From the NCBI RefSeq assembly GCF_028689785.1, contig NZ_JAQVCN010000032.1, positions 1 through 50,425 on the forward strand: a stretch of DNA of 50,425 bases. The letters are read 5' to 3'. This DNA is from Zoogloea sp. (GTDB lineage Bacteria; Pseudomonadota; Gammaproteobacteria; Burkholderiales; Rhodocyclaceae). Of this stretch, positions 24,625 through 35,374 are shown one piece after another (position 1 is the first letter of the stretch; each line of letters begins with the position of its first letter). The notes below the pieces were generated by a model that was not told the DNA's origin, ran no database searches, and saw nothing but the letters and a program-made list of their open reading frames with translations. The translations under genes were made by a program, and so were the position numbers.

Positions 24625-25089
24625 TCAACTCTCCGTACTGTCCAAGCGTGCCAGAAGCCGTCCGTTGCGACGCACCGAAAGCGCATTCAATATGCCGATA
24701 GAAAATAAGAGCGACACAATCCCGATTTCAATTGCGTTCATAGGGTCAGGAATCATCGCGGGTATTGCAAACAGTGCACCAACAAAAAACATCACCCATG
24801 CCTTGTTACGTGCTCGGCTTACCATGGAGACAAGCGAACCCGTCAGCTTTCCTCGCCCTTGGTCTCGCCAAGCAAGCAGCCCCTCCGGCTCACCTCGGGC
24901 AGACATTCGGACCAGCGCAGGCACATCCTGCCACTGCCCCTCCTCTGGCTTGTCGATCATCAAGAGGCTCCATTCCTTGCGCCCATCGTATTCCACCGAG
25001 AAAGCCCAAGCCTCATCTCTTCCAATAATGCTCCGTGAAACATCAAATACCCGGAGATAGCCCAACTTCAGAACAGTCACATTTGTCAT
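24625..25089 (-). CDS. hypothetical membrane protein between ureC and ureE
   Basis: A 154-residue protein that I do not recognise. Residues ~1-90 are soluble and mixed alpha/beta (VFDVSRSIIGRDEAWAFSVEYDGRKEWSLLMID). Two hydrophobic helices follow at ~97-112 (AWVMFFVGALFAIPAM) and ~118-140 (IEIGIVSLLFSIGILNAL), with a basic end. The gene starts 13 bases after the ureC stop, so it is probably co-transcribed, yet its base composition is visibly lower in G+C than its neighbours. It is not a known urease accessory protein; the usual nickel permeases are longer. Probably acquired. Confidence 0.6.
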   Translation of the reverse strand: MTNVTVLKLGYLRVFDVSRSIIGRDEAWAFSVEYDGRKEWSLLMIDKPEEGQWQDVPALVRMSARGEPEGLLAWRDQGRGKLTGSLVSMVSRARNKAWVMFFVGALFAIPAMIPDPMNAIEIGIVSLLFSIGILNALSVRRNGRLLARLDSTES

Positions 25090-25102
25090 AGTGACCGAAA
25101 GT

Positions 25103-26803
<1,701 letters not shown>

Positions 26804-26842
26804 GTCAGGCCTCCAGGTGGATTGAGGGGCGATGCCGATCCC

Positions 26843-26909
26843 GTGGGGTCGAATTCATTCGACCTCGGTGGTGGATCGACGTGTGCTGGTCGAATGAATT
26901 CGACCCCAC
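26843..26909. repeat. palindromic repeat, copy A (ureB-ureC gap)
   Basis: Two perfectly complementary 22-base arms (26843-26864 and 26888-26909), beginning GTGGGGTCGAATTC and ending GAATTCGACCCCAC, separated by a 23-base centre (TCGGTGGTGG...). RNA from either strand would form a long hairpin. Related copies are at 29956 and 44587, with half copies at 23936, 44078 and 44725. Confidence 0.9.
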
Positions 26910-26929
26910 AACAACTGCGTACCTGCCGC

Positions 26930-27235
26930 TCATAACGCCCCCATGACCTGCCCGTTGAAACCAAAGACCTTGCGGTCTCCCGCCAGGGCCACCAGCTCGA
27001 CCGTGCGGGTCTGGCCGGGCTCGAAGCGCACGGCGGTGCCGGCGGCGATGTTGAGCCGGTAGCCCCGCGCCGCGGCCCGGTCAAAATCCAGGGCCAGGTT
27101 GGTCTCGGCGAAGTGGTAGTGGGAGCCCACCTGGATCGGGCGGTCGCCGGTGTTGGCCACCGTGATGGTCAGGGTGGCGCGGCCGACGTTGAGCTCCAGC
27201 TCGCCGTCAAGGGTGTCGATTTCACCGGGGATCAT
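26930..27235 (-). CDS. ureB: urease beta subunit UreB
   Basis: A 101-residue structural subunit. It opens [19 protein letters not shown] and has the conserved [17 protein letters not shown] stretch and [29 protein letters not shown]. Length is typical of separate UreB. It lies 9 bases after ureA, so the two are translationally close. Confidence 0.97.
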   Translation of the reverse strand: MIPGEIDTLDGELELNVGRATLTITVANTGDRPIQVGSHYHFAETNLALDFDRAAARGYRLNIAAGTAVRFEPGQTRTVELVALAGDRKVFGFNGQVMGAL

Positions 27236-27244
27236 GATTGCGCC

Positions 27245-27547
<303 letters not shown>

Positions 27548-27614
27548 AGTGAATCCTTCCTTTCGTGTCAGTGTGGGGCACCGGCCGGCAGCTGGCCATC
27601 CGCGCCCGTGAATA

Positions 27615-28505
27615 TCAGGTATGCCAGATCCGGGGCACCGCTGCCGGGCGCCCCACGATGGCCGGGCGCAGCACCGCCCAAAGGGCGACGAACCAGGCCC
27701 GGGCCGCCTCGGCCGACGGCCCCAGGTAGCGGGCCACCAGCAGGTCGGGCAGACGAGTCACGGCGCCCTCCCCCACCTGCGGCCGAATTGCCCGGCAGGC
27801 CTCCAGCAGGCTCCCATCGAGCGCTTCAGACGCCACCAGCAGGCTGCCGGTGACCGGCTGCCCGCACAGGCCCACCGGCGAATCCAGCAGGCGCGAGCCC
27901 CCTTCGATCAGCCCCTGCTCGCTCCAGATCAGCCGGCCATCCCGCTCGATGCGCGACGCCAGCCGCAGCTGCCCGCGGGTCAGGCGCTCGCCGGACGCGG
28001 TACGGCCGAGGCACAGCAGATCCAGCCCGATGAAGGTGGCGTCGCCGGCCAGACGCCCGACGGTCTCGGTGCGCCCATTCACCCGGGCGAAAACAATGCT
28101 CTCCTGGGGCAGCCACTCCAACACCCCGCCCGCCCCCACCTCGAAGTCCAGGCGCTGGGTGGCCAGCGGGCCATTGCTGCGATACCACTTGCCGGCCCCC
28201 GGCGTGGTGATCAGGGCCTTCGCCCCCTCGCCCACCCGCACCTGCACCGTCAACGCATCCCCCCCGGCGATCCCTGCCGGCGGGTGCAGCATCAGGGCGT
28301 GGCACACCTCCGGGCCCTCGGGATAGAGCGCCTTCTGCACCCTCAAGGGGCCTTCATGGCGCCTATGCACCAATACCGTGCCATGGCCAGCGCGAGCCTC
28401 GAAGCCAAGCTCCAGGCGGGCGCACCAATTGCGGGCGTTATTGTTTGATAAATCAGCGGCCTCGGAAGGCCTCACCCCGTCGGGGGAAGAAATTGTCACC
28501 AACAT
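27615..28505 (-). CDS. ureD: urease accessory protein UreD
   Basis: A 296-residue protein, the scaffold that binds apo-urease and UreF during nickel insertion. Family segments are present: [55 protein letters not shown] and [12 protein letters not shown], then [10 protein letters not shown]. It is the first gene of the ure run on the minus strand. The start ATG 28505 follows an AT-rich stretch that also holds the promoter region of the divergent gene at 28640. Confidence 0.95.
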   Translation of the reverse strand: MLVTISSPDGVRPSEAADLSNNNARNWCARLELGFEARAGHGTVLVHRRHEGPLRVQKALYPEGPEVCHALMLHPPAGIAGGDALTVQVRVGEGAKALITTPGAGKWYRSNGPLATQRLDFEVGAGGVLEWLPQESIVFARVNGRTETVGRLAGDATFIGLDLLCLGRTASGERLTRGQLRLASRIERDGRLIWSEQGLIEGGSRLLDSPVGLCGQPVTGSLLVASEALDGSLLEACRAIRPQVGEGAVTRLPDLLVARYLGPSAEAARAWFVALWAVLRPAIVGRPAAVPRIWHT

Positions 28506-28592
28506 GGAGCATCAGACAGCAAAAGGCATGCCGGGGACGGAGATGAAGCCTGGTACGACCGCAATAACAAGGAGTCTTTTCAGAATATTTAA

Positions 28593-28609
28593 ATTGAATA
28601 TAATTCAAT
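28593..28609. promoter_or_regulatory. palindrome overlapping a TATAAT box in the ureD upstream region
   Basis: ATTGAAT-ATA-ATTCAAT is a perfect 7-3-7 inverted repeat that includes TATAAT at 28599-28604. It would give a start near 28611 for the plus-strand gene at 28640. A -35 match at the right distance is weak (CTTTTC). The placement suggests a repressor site over a -10 box; it may also affect ureD on the other strand. Confidence 0.5.
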
Positions 28610-28639
28610 GGATCCAAAAACTGAATTTTCATACACTCC

Positions 28640-29221
28640 ATGGAACATATCCGGTCATACCTTCTCAGTGCCTTCCTCCTCGTACCCGGGCTCGCGGCAT
28701 CTCAAACCCCGGACGTCCGCGAGATCCCCATCCGGATCGCGGGCGGTCAGACTGTTCAGGTCAAAGTCGGGCCGCGAGGCGCCAAGCCTGCCGAAAACGA
28801 GCGCGTCAGGATCACAGCCGCCGCGATCATCATCACTCCGCCCGACACCCTCGACGGCCACCCGTCGCTGGTGTGGTCCTTTGGCCTCGAGGCCAAGACC
28901 TCCGACCCCATCACCCGGATTACCGTGGAAAACGTATTTCCCAGCGACCCGGCCGTGCTGTTGCACACCGATGAGGCCCCCCGCCTGAAAGACGGCAACT
29001 GGATCGGACAGGCGAACAATGGTGACCCCATGGCCAAACAGAATGGCTGGTTGCAGCAAAAGGGCCTGTCAGCCTTTGTCTTCCGCTTCACCCTCCGCTA
29101 CCAGGACGGCACCGAAGGCGTCCTCCATCAGCTCGCGGCCTTTGGCGACGACGACAAGCGCTTCTTTCTGGACGCCACCCGGCAGGCGTCAGAGCGCTTC
29201 ACCATCAAGAGCAGCCAATAA
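28640..29221 (+). CDS. exported hypothetical protein between ure and urt
   Basis: A 193-residue protein with a signal peptide (MEHIRSYLLSAFLLVPGLAASQ) and a beta-rich mature part that I cannot assign to a family (IPIRIAGGQTVQVKVGPRG, LVWSFGLEAKTSDPITRITVENVFPSDPAVLL). There are no cysteines or membrane segments after the signal, so it is probably periplasmic. It lies against the direction of the urea genes on both sides and ends 14 bases before the urtE stop, so it is probably an independent insertion. Confidence 0.65.
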   Translation: MEHIRSYLLSAFLLVPGLAASQTPDVREIPIRIAGGQTVQVKVGPRGAKPAENERVRITAAAIIITPPDTLDGHPSLVWSFGLEAKTSDPITRITVENVFPSDPAVLLHTDEAPRLKDGNWIGQANNGDPMAKQNGWLQQKGLSAFVFRFTLRYQDGTEGVLHQLAAFGDDDKRFFLDATRQASERFTIKSSQ

Positions 29222-29235
29222 GACAGCGCAGCCCC

Positions 29236-29928
29236 TCACACCGACAGCATCTCCCGCACCTGCTTGGCCTCCATCTCGTCGCCGCGGCCGGCGCTGATGA
29301 TCTCGCCGCGTTCCATCAGCAGGTAGTGGTCGGCCAGGGAGCGGGCGAAGTCGTAGTACTGCTCCACCAGCAGGATGGCCATCTCGCCGGTTTCGGCCAG
29401 GGCGCGGATGGCGCGTTCGATGTCCTTGATGATGGAGGGCTGGATGCCTTCGGTGGGCTCGTCGAGGATCAGCAGCCTGGGCCCCGGGGCCAGGGCGCGG
29501 CCGATGGCGAGCTGCTGCTGCTGGCCGCCCGACAGGTCGCCGCCGCGGCGCCGCATCATCTGTCTGAGCACCGGAAACATCTCGAAGATGCGGGCCGGCA
29601 CCTCGCTGCCGGCGGGCCGGGTGGCGAGGCCCATCAGCAGGTTCTCCTCCACCGTGAGGCGCGGGAAGATCTCGCGCCCCTGGGGCACGTAGCCGATGCC
29701 GGCGCGCACGCGGCCATAGCTGGGCGCCCGGGTGATGTCCTCGCCGCCCAGCTGGATGCTGCCGGTGGCGGCGGGCACCAGGCCCATCAGGGTCTTGAGC
29801 AGGGTCGTCTTGCCCACCCCGTTGCGCCCGAGCAGGGTGGTGACCTTACCCATGGGCACGTCAAAGCTGACATTACGCAGGATGTGGGAGCCGCCGTAGT
29901 ACTGGTTCAGGTTGGTGACGGTGAGCAT
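29236..29928 (-). CDS. urtE: urea ABC transporter ATP-binding protein UrtE
   Basis: A 230-residue LivF-type ATPase. Walker A is GRNGVGKTT, the signature LSGGQQQ, Walker B LLILDEP and the H-loop-like region ILLVEQYYDFA contains the Gln/Glu expected of this family. Start ATG 29928 (MLTVTNLNQYYGGSHILRNVSF); an open frame further upstream only runs through the palindromic repeat. With UrtD it powers urea import through UrtBC. It is separated from urtD by about 100 bases holding repeat copy B. Confidence 0.95.
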   Translation of the reverse strand: MLTVTNLNQYYGGSHILRNVSFDVPMGKVTTLLGRNGVGKTTLLKTLMGLVPAATGSIQLGGEDITRAPSYGRVRAGIGYVPQGREIFPRLTVEENLLMGLATRPAGSEVPARIFEMFPVLRQMMRRRGGDLSGGQQQQLAIGRALAPGPRLLILDEPTEGIQPSIIKDIERAIRALAETGEMAILLVEQYYDFARSLADHYLLMERGEIISAGRGDEMEAKQVREMLSV

Positions 29929-29955
29929 TGCGTGTTCCTCTTTCAATATTCCCTT

Positions 29956-30020
29956 TGGGGTCGAATTCAATCGACCTCGGTGGCTCATCGACGCATGCAG
30001 GTCGAATGAATTCGACCCCA
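29956..30020. repeat. palindromic repeat, copy B (urtD-urtE gap)
   Basis: 21-base arms (29956-29976, starting TGGGGTCGAATTC, and 30000-30020, ending GAATTCGACCCCA) with one mismatch and a 23-base centre close to that of copy A (TCGGTGG, ATCGACG and TGC shared). It follows directly on the urtD stop on the minus strand. Confidence 0.9.
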
Positions 30021-30029
30021 CAGGCCTCG

Positions 30030-30881
30030 TTATCGGCCCAGATACACCTCAATGACCCGTGGATCGGCCTGCACGGTGGCCAGGTCGCCTTCGGCGAGCA
30101 CCGAGCCTTCGCACAGCACCGTGACCTTGCCGCCCAGGGCTTCGACGAAAGCCATGTCGTGCTCGACGACCATCAGCGAGTGCTTGCCCTTGAGGCTCAC
30201 AAAGAGTTCGGCGGTGCGCTCGGTCTCGTCGTCGGTCATGCCGGCCACGGGTTCGTCCAGCAGCAGCAGTTTCGGGTCCTGCACCAGCAGCATGCCGATC
30301 TCCAGCCACTGCTTCTGGCCGTGGGAGAGCAGGCCGGCGGGCCGGTCGGCCTGGTCGGCAAGGCGGATCTGCTTAAGGGTGTCGGCGATCTTGTCCAGGT
30401 CGTCGCCAAACAGGCGGGCAAACAGGCTCTTCTTGACCCGCTTGTCGGTTTTCAGGGCCAGCTCCAGGTTCTCGAACACCGAGTGGTTCTCGAAGATGGT
30501 GGGCTTCTGGAACTTGCGGCCGATGCCGGCGTGGGCGATCTGCGGTTCGGTGAGGCGGGTCAGGTCGATGGTCTGGCCGAAGAAGGCCTTGCCCGAGTCA
30601 GGACGGGTCTTGCCGGTGATGACATCCATCATGGTCGTCTTGCCCGCGCCGTTGGGGCCGATGATGCAGCGCAGCTCACCGGCGTCAATTTGCAGCGACA
30701 GCTTGTTGAGGGCACGGAAGCCATCAAAGCTCACCGTGATGTCGTCCAGGTAGAGCATGACCCCGTGGGAGAGGTCGAGCTCGCCGGGCTTGAGCACGTG
30801 GCCGGTGTTGGCGGCCCCGTCCCAGTGTTCCTTCTGGCCGTCGGCCGGGGCATTGCGGGAGATGGAGGATTCGACGCGCAT
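30030..30881 (-). CDS. urtD: urea ABC transporter ATP-binding protein UrtD
   Basis: A 283-residue LivG-type ATPase. Start ATG 30881 gives an N-terminal extension of about 40 residues before the ATPase core (MLYLDDITVSFDGFRALNKLSL). Walker A is GPNGAGKTT, the signature LLSHGQKQWLEIG, Walker B LLLLDEPVAGM and the switch VVEHDM. It is adjacent to urtC with no real gap. The extension is somewhat longer than typical but in frame and with ordinary codon use. Confidence 0.95.
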   Translation of the reverse strand: MRVESSISRNAPADGQKEHWDGAANTGHVLKPGELDLSHGVMLYLDDITVSFDGFRALNKLSLQIDAGELRCIIGPNGAGKTTMMDVITGKTRPDSGKAFFGQTIDLTRLTEPQIAHAGIGRKFQKPTIFENHSVFENLELALKTDKRVKKSLFARLFGDDLDKIADTLKQIRLADQADRPAGLLSHGQKQWLEIGMLLVQDPKLLLLDEPVAGMTDDETERTAELFVSLKGKHSLMVVEHDMAFVEALGGKVTVLCEGSVLAEGDLATVQADPRVIEVYLGR

Positions 30882-30883
30882 GC

Positions 30884-32095
30884 TCAGGCTCCTTTGGCTG
30901 CGGTGCCGTTGGGTATTTTGGAATCGGCAGCCGGGGCGCGGGGCGCCGGTGCTGCCGCCACCTCGGCCCGGGACGCGGCGATGGCGGCCTTCTCGGCCCG
31001 GCGGGCCTTGATCTTGGCCCACAGCCCGACCACGCCCTGGGGCAGGTAGAGGGTGACGAGGATGAACAGGAGGCCCAGGAAGAACAGCCAGTATTCCGGG
31101 AAGCTGGTGGTGAACCAGGTTTTGGACAGGTTGACGATGCCCGCGCCCAGCACCGGCCCGACCAGGGTGCCGCGCCCGCCCACCGCCACCCAGATGGCGA
31201 TCTCGATGGAGTTGGCCACCGACATCTCGGAGGGGTTGATGATGCCCACCTGGGGCACGTAGAGCGCACCGGCCAGACCGCACAGCATGGCCGACAGGGT
31301 CCAGATGAAGAGCTTGTAATGCACCGGGTTGTAGCCGATGAACATGACGCGGTTCTCCGAATCGCGGATGGCGGTGAGCACCTTGCCGAACTTGGAGGCA
31401 ATGAGCACCTTGCCCAGGATGATTACCGCCAGCAGCAGGGCCACCGAAAGGCCGAACAGCACCAGCCGGGTTTCCGGCGCGGTGATCGAGTAGCCGAGGA
31501 TGCGCTTGAAGTCGGTGAAACCGTTGTTGCCGCCGAAGCCGGTCTCGTTGCGGAAGAAGAACAGCATGGCCGCGTAGGTCATGGCCTGGGTGATGATGGA
31601 GAAATACACCCCCTTGATGCGCGAGCGAAAGGCGAAGTAGCCAAAGATCCAGGCCACCACGCCGGGCACAGCAATGGCCAGGAACAGAGCCCACAGGAAG
31701 TGATCGGAGCCGGTCCAGTACCAGGGCAGCTCCTTCCAGTCCAGGAAGACCATGAAGTCCGGCAGGTCGCTCTGGTAGCTGCCCTCGCGGCCGATCTGGC
31801 GCATCAGGTACATGCCGAAGCTGTAGCCGCCCAGAGCAAAGAACAGCCCGTGGCCCAGGCTCAGGATGCCACCAAAGCCCCAGATCAGGTCCATGGCCAC
31901 CGCCACCACGGCGTAGCACAGGATCTTGCCGATCAGGGTGATGGCGTAGGTGGATACATGCAGCGGGTGGCTCTCCGGCAGCATCAGGTGGGCCACGGGG
32001 ACCAGCACCCAGGCGATGAAGGCGATGGCCGCCACGGCCAGCCAGCCCCGCGGGCCGAGGCCCGCGAAGAGTTTGACGGTCAAAGGTGTGCGCAT
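30884..32095 (-). CDS. urtC: urea ABC transporter permease UrtC
   Basis: A 403-residue LivM-type inner-membrane permease with about ten hydrophobic helices. Typical segments are AVAMDLIWGFGGILSLGHGLFFALGGYSFGMYLMRQ and AIRDSENRVMFIGYNPVHYKLFIWTLSAMLCGLAGALYVPQVGIINPSEMS. The C-terminal ~40 residues are Ala/Pro/Lys-rich and cytoplasmic. It pairs with UrtB. The start is 15 bases past the urtB stop, so coupling is probable. Confidence 0.95.
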   Translation of the reverse strand: MRTPLTVKLFAGLGPRGWLAVAAIAFIAWVLVPVAHLMLPESHPLHVSTYAITLIGKILCYAVVAVAMDLIWGFGGILSLGHGLFFALGGYSFGMYLMRQIGREGSYQSDLPDFMVFLDWKELPWYWTGSDHFLWALFLAIAVPGVVAWIFGYFAFRSRIKGVYFSIITQAMTYAAMLFFFRNETGFGGNNGFTDFKRILGYSITAPETRLVLFGLSVALLLAVIILGKVLIASKFGKVLTAIRDSENRVMFIGYNPVHYKLFIWTLSAMLCGLAGALYVPQVGIINPSEMSVANSIEIAIWVAVGGRGTLVGPVLGAGIVNLSKTWFTTSFPEYWLFFLGLLFILVTLYLPQGVVGLWAKIKARRAEKAAIAASRAEVAAAPAPRAPAADSKIPNGTAAKGA

Positions 32096-32110
32096 GGGCG
32101 TGCCCTCCGC

Positions 32111-33700
32111 TCAATCGACGAACCGGCCCTTGAGGGCAAACAGCCCCTGGGGTCGCTTCTGGATGAAGATGATGATGAAGACCAGCACCAGGATCTTGGC
32201 GATCACCGCCCCGGCCCAGCCTTCGAGGAACTTGGTGACGATGCCGAGGCCCAGGGCCGCCCACACCGCGCCGGCCAGCTGGCCCACGCCACCGAGCACG
32301 ACGACCATGAAGGAATCGACGATATAGCCCTGGCCCATGTCGGGGCCCACGTTGGCGATCTGTGACAGGGCCACCCCGCCCAGCCCGGCAATGCCGGAGC
32401 CGATGCCGAAGGCCAGGGTGTCGATGCGCGCCGTGGGCACGCCCACGCAACCGGCCATGGGGCGGTTCTGGGTGACGGCGCGGACGAACATGCCCAGGCG
32501 GGTCTTGTTCATCATCAGCCACACCAGCAGCAGCACGAAGCCGGAGAAGGCCACGATGACCAGGCGGTTCCAGGGCAGGGAGAGGTTCTCGGCCAGCTGC
32601 ACGCCGCCGGACATCCACGCCGGGTTGGCCACTTCCACGTTCTGGGCGCCAAAGAGCAGACGCGCCGCCTGGATCAGCACCAGGGACAGGCCCCAGGTGG
32701 CGAGCAGGGTTTCCAGCGGCCGGCCATACAGATGCCGGATCACCGTACGCTCCATCAGCATGCCCACGGCCGCCGCCACGAAGAAGGCCACCGGCACCGC
32801 CGCCAGGACGTAGTAATCGACGAACTCGGGAAACTTCGCCCGGAACAGGGCCTGCATGGCGTAGGCCGAGTAGGCCCCCACCATCAGCAGCTCGCCGTGG
32901 GCCATGTTGATGACGCCCATCACCCCGTAGGTGATGGCGAGCCCCAGGGCCGCCAGCAGCAGGATGGAACCCAGGGAGATGCCGGTGAAAATCTGGCCCG
33001 CCGTGTCGCTCCAGGCCAGACGTGCGTCAATGGCCTTGATGGCCGTGCCGGCCTCCAGGCGCAGCTTTTCTTCGGGTTCGTTCGCCGGGTCGAGCAGGGG
33101 CAGGAGCAGGGCTTTGACTGCCGGGCTGCCTGAGCCGGCCAGGTCACGCACGGCCTGAAGGCGGCGCGCCACGTCCGGGCTGCCGAGGGCGGCCTGGGCG
33201 GCAAGTTGCACCAGGATGGGCTTGATCTCACGGTCCTGCTCCTGGGCCAGGGCCTTGTCGAAGAGGGGCAGCAGGGGCGCGCCCTCACCCATGTCGGCCA
33301 GCAGGGCCCGCGCAGCGGTGAGGCGTTCGGCCCGGTCGGTGGATAGCAGGCGCACGGCGGCCAGAGCGCCATCCACCTGCTGGCGCAGGCTGTTGTTGAG
33401 ATTGATGGATTCAGGATTGGCCGGCGCGGGCTTGATCGCCGCGCCCGTGGCGGCGTCCAGCACCTGGTCACCGGCCACGATGACGAGCCGCTCACCGGCC
33501 ACCGCCACCGCATCCTCGGACAAGGCCTTGAGCAGGCGCTGGGCGTCGGTGTCGTCACCAGCGGCGGCCAAGGTGGCCACGGCGGCCTGCTTGACGTCGA
33601 AGTCGTCCGAGGCCAGGTCCTTGAGCCTGGCCGGGTCGAGAGCAGCGGCCACGCCGCCGGCCCACAGATACAGGCTGATCAAAAAGAGGAGTCGTTTCAT
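32111..33700 (-). CDS. urtB: urea ABC transporter permease UrtB
   Basis: A 529-residue permease of the type that carries a periplasmic N-terminal domain. It has a signal peptide (MKRLLFLISLYLWAGGVAAA), then a helical HEAT-like soluble part (~residues 22-225, ARLKDLASDDFDVKQAAVATLAAAGDD) and a LivH-like membrane domain (~230-529, GISLGSILLLAALGLAITYGVMGVINMAHGELLMVGAYSAY). This two-part form is specific to urea rather than amino-acid systems and supports the urea assignment of the cluster. Confidence 0.95.
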   Translation of the reverse strand: MKRLLFLISLYLWAGGVAAALDPARLKDLASDDFDVKQAAVATLAAAGDDTDAQRLLKALSEDAVAVAGERLVIVAGDQVLDAATGAAIKPAPANPESINLNNSLRQQVDGALAAVRLLSTDRAERLTAARALLADMGEGAPLLPLFDKALAQEQDREIKPILVQLAAQAALGSPDVARRLQAVRDLAGSGSPAVKALLLPLLDPANEPEEKLRLEAGTAIKAIDARLAWSDTAGQIFTGISLGSILLLAALGLAITYGVMGVINMAHGELLMVGAYSAYAMQALFRAKFPEFVDYYVLAAVPVAFFVAAAVGMLMERTVIRHLYGRPLETLLATWGLSLVLIQAARLLFGAQNVEVANPAWMSGGVQLAENLSLPWNRLVIVAFSGFVLLLVWLMMNKTRLGMFVRAVTQNRPMAGCVGVPTARIDTLAFGIGSGIAGLGGVALSQIANVGPDMGQGYIVDSFMVVVLGGVGQLAGAVWAALGLGIVTKFLEGWAGAVIAKILVLVFIIIFIQKRPQGLFALKGRFVD

Positions 33701-33724
33701 GGGTGTTCCCCGGATGCGGGTGGT

Positions 33725-33809
33725 GTAGGGGCGGCTTCAGCCGCCCGCCGACATCGATCAACGGACCGTGCCGGTTTGGCGGGTCGCGGGCGGCAGAAGC
33801 CGCCCCTAC
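33725..33809. repeat. large inverted repeat between urtA and urtB
   Basis: 23-base arms at 33725-33747 (starting GTAGGGGCGGCTTC) and 33787-33809 (ending GAAGCCGCCCCTAC), with a single mismatch and a 39-base centre. REP-like sequences of this kind are scattered in proteobacterial genomes. As an mRNA hairpin after urtA it could stabilise the binding-protein message relative to the permeases, which is inference. Confidence 0.85.
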
Positions 33810-33842
33810 AGGGCCCCCGCAGGGCCCCTGCAGGCCTGCCGC

Positions 33843-35102
33843 TTACAGTTTCTGCTTGCCTTCGTTGCCAGGGATGAAGGGGCTCCACGGCTGGGCGCGG
33901 ATCGGGCCCTTGGTCTTCCACACCACGTTGAACTGGCCGTCGGCCTTGATCTCGCCGATGAACACCGGCTTGTGCAGGTGATGATTGGTTTCGTCCATCT
34001 TCAGGGTGAAGCCGGACGGCGCCTTGAAGGTCTGCCCCGCCATGGCCGCAATGACCTTGTCGGTGTCGGTGGACTTGGCCTTCTCCACGGCCTGAGCCCA
34101 CATGTGGATGCCCACGTAGGTGGCTTCCATCGGGTCGTTGGTGACCACGGTATCGGCCTTGGGCAGCTTGGCCTTCTTGGCCCAGTCGCGATACATCTTG
34201 ATGAACTTGTCGTTCTCGGGGTTCTTCACCGACATGAAGTAGTTCCACGCGGCCAGGTGGCCGACCAGCGGCTTGGCATCCACGCCGCGCAGCTCTTCCT
34301 CACCCACCGAGAAGGCCACCACCGGCACGTCCTTGGCCTTCAGGCCGGCGTTGCCCAGTTCCTTGTAGAAGGGCACGTTGGAGTCGCCGTTGATGGTGGA
34401 GATCACCGCCGTCTTCTTGCCCTCGCCGGCAAACTTCTTGATCTTGGCGATGATGGTCTGGTAGTCGGAGTGGCCGAAGGGGGTGTATTCCTCCATGATG
34501 TCCGCATCCGCCACGCCCTTGCTCTTGAGGAAGGCCCGCAGGATCTTGTTGGTGGTGCGCGGATACACGTAGTCGGTGCCCAGCAGCACAAAGCGCTTGG
34601 CCGAACCACCTTCCTTGCTCATCAGGTATTCCACTGCCGGGATGGCCTGCTGGTTGGGGGCCGCACCGGTATAGAAGACGTTCTTCTCGAGCTCTTCACC
34701 CTCGTACTGCACCGGGTAGAACAGCAGGCCGTTGAGTTCCTTGTACACCGGCAGCACCGACTTGCGGGACACCGAGGTCCAACAGCCGAAGGTCACCGCC
34801 ACCTTGTCCTGGGACAGCAGCTGGCGAGCCTTCTCGGCGAACTTCGGCCAGTCGGAGGCCGGATCGACGACGACCGGCTCAAGCTTCTTGCCGAGCACGC
34901 CGCCCTTGGCGTTGATTTCCTCAATGGTCATCAGCGCGGTCTCCTTGAGCGCAGTCTCGGAGATGGCCATGGTGCCGGACAGGGAATGCAGGATGCCGAC
35001 CTTGATGGTGTCGGCAGCCCAGGCGCTGCTGGACAAACCACCGATGGCGGCGATGGAGGCGGAAAGAACGGCGGCCTTGACGAAGGAACGGCGGTTTTGC
35101 AT
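33843..35102 (-). CDS. urtA: urea ABC transporter substrate-binding protein UrtA
   Basis: A 419-residue periplasmic urea-binding protein. The signal peptide carries a Tat-like NRRSFVKAAVL motif before its hydrophobic core and the cleavage SSAWA-ADTIKVG. The mature part has the family landmarks GILHSLSGTMAISETALKETALMTIEEINAKGGVLGKKLEPVVVDPASDW in sequence, and YFMSVKNPENDKF later. A GAGGAG ribosome site lies about 7 bases upstream of the ATG. It is the first gene of the urt run, behind a sigma-54 promoter. Confidence 0.97.
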   Translation of the reverse strand: MQNRRSFVKAAVLSASIAAIGGLSSSAWAADTIKVGILHSLSGTMAISETALKETALMTIEEINAKGGVLGKKLEPVVVDPASDWPKFAEKARQLLSQDKVAVTFGCWTSVSRKSVLPVYKELNGLLFYPVQYEGEELEKNVFYTGAAPNQQAIPAVEYLMSKEGGSAKRFVLLGTDYVYPRTTNKILRAFLKSKGVADADIMEEYTPFGHSDYQTIIAKIKKFAGEGKKTAVISTINGDSNVPFYKELGNAGLKAKDVPVVAFSVGEEELRGVDAKPLVGHLAAWNYFMSVKNPENDKFIKMYRDWAKKAKLPKADTVVTNDPMEATYVGIHMWAQAVEKAKSTDTDKVIAAMAGQTFKAPSGFTLKMDETNHHLHKPVFIGEIKADGQFNVVWKTKGPIRAQPWSPFIPGNEGKQKL

Positions 35103-35143
35103 CGAAGACTCCTCGGTAGTTAAATTGAGTGTGTGTAATGCGG

Positions 35144-35159
35144 TGCAGCAATGGCGCCA
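35144..35159 (-). promoter_or_regulatory. sigma-54 promoter of urtA
   Basis: On the minus strand TGGCGCCATTGCTGCA: 13 positions fit the consensus, with GG and GC exactly ten bases apart; -24 is TGGCGC and -12 is CTGCA. The predicted start is near 35133, about 30 bases before the ATG. A GCTACGTAGC palindrome at 35207-35216 lies about 78 bases upstream of it; a good NtrC box is not obvious. Nitrogen control through NtrC fits urea uptake. Confidence 0.75.
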
Positions 35160-35374
35160 GATTACGGAGCCCCCTCTTCCGCCGAAATACGTCAGATTGC
35201 GTAGGTGCTACGTAGCCCTCCGCCTCGGCTAGAATCAAGGCGCTCCGTTCCGCGTGCGCACCAACGCCCACTCCCGTCCCTGTCGATGTCGAATGCCTTC
35301 GTTGGCCAAGGTGCGTTTCATGGCTGCGGAAAATGGCTTCGAACTAATGGAAGACATCTGAACTCCATACCAGC

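Noticed and set aside
33768-35123. Plus-strand open frame of 451 codons opposite urtA
   Set aside because: Antisense shadow of urtA with the same low-complexity Gly/Val/His composition.
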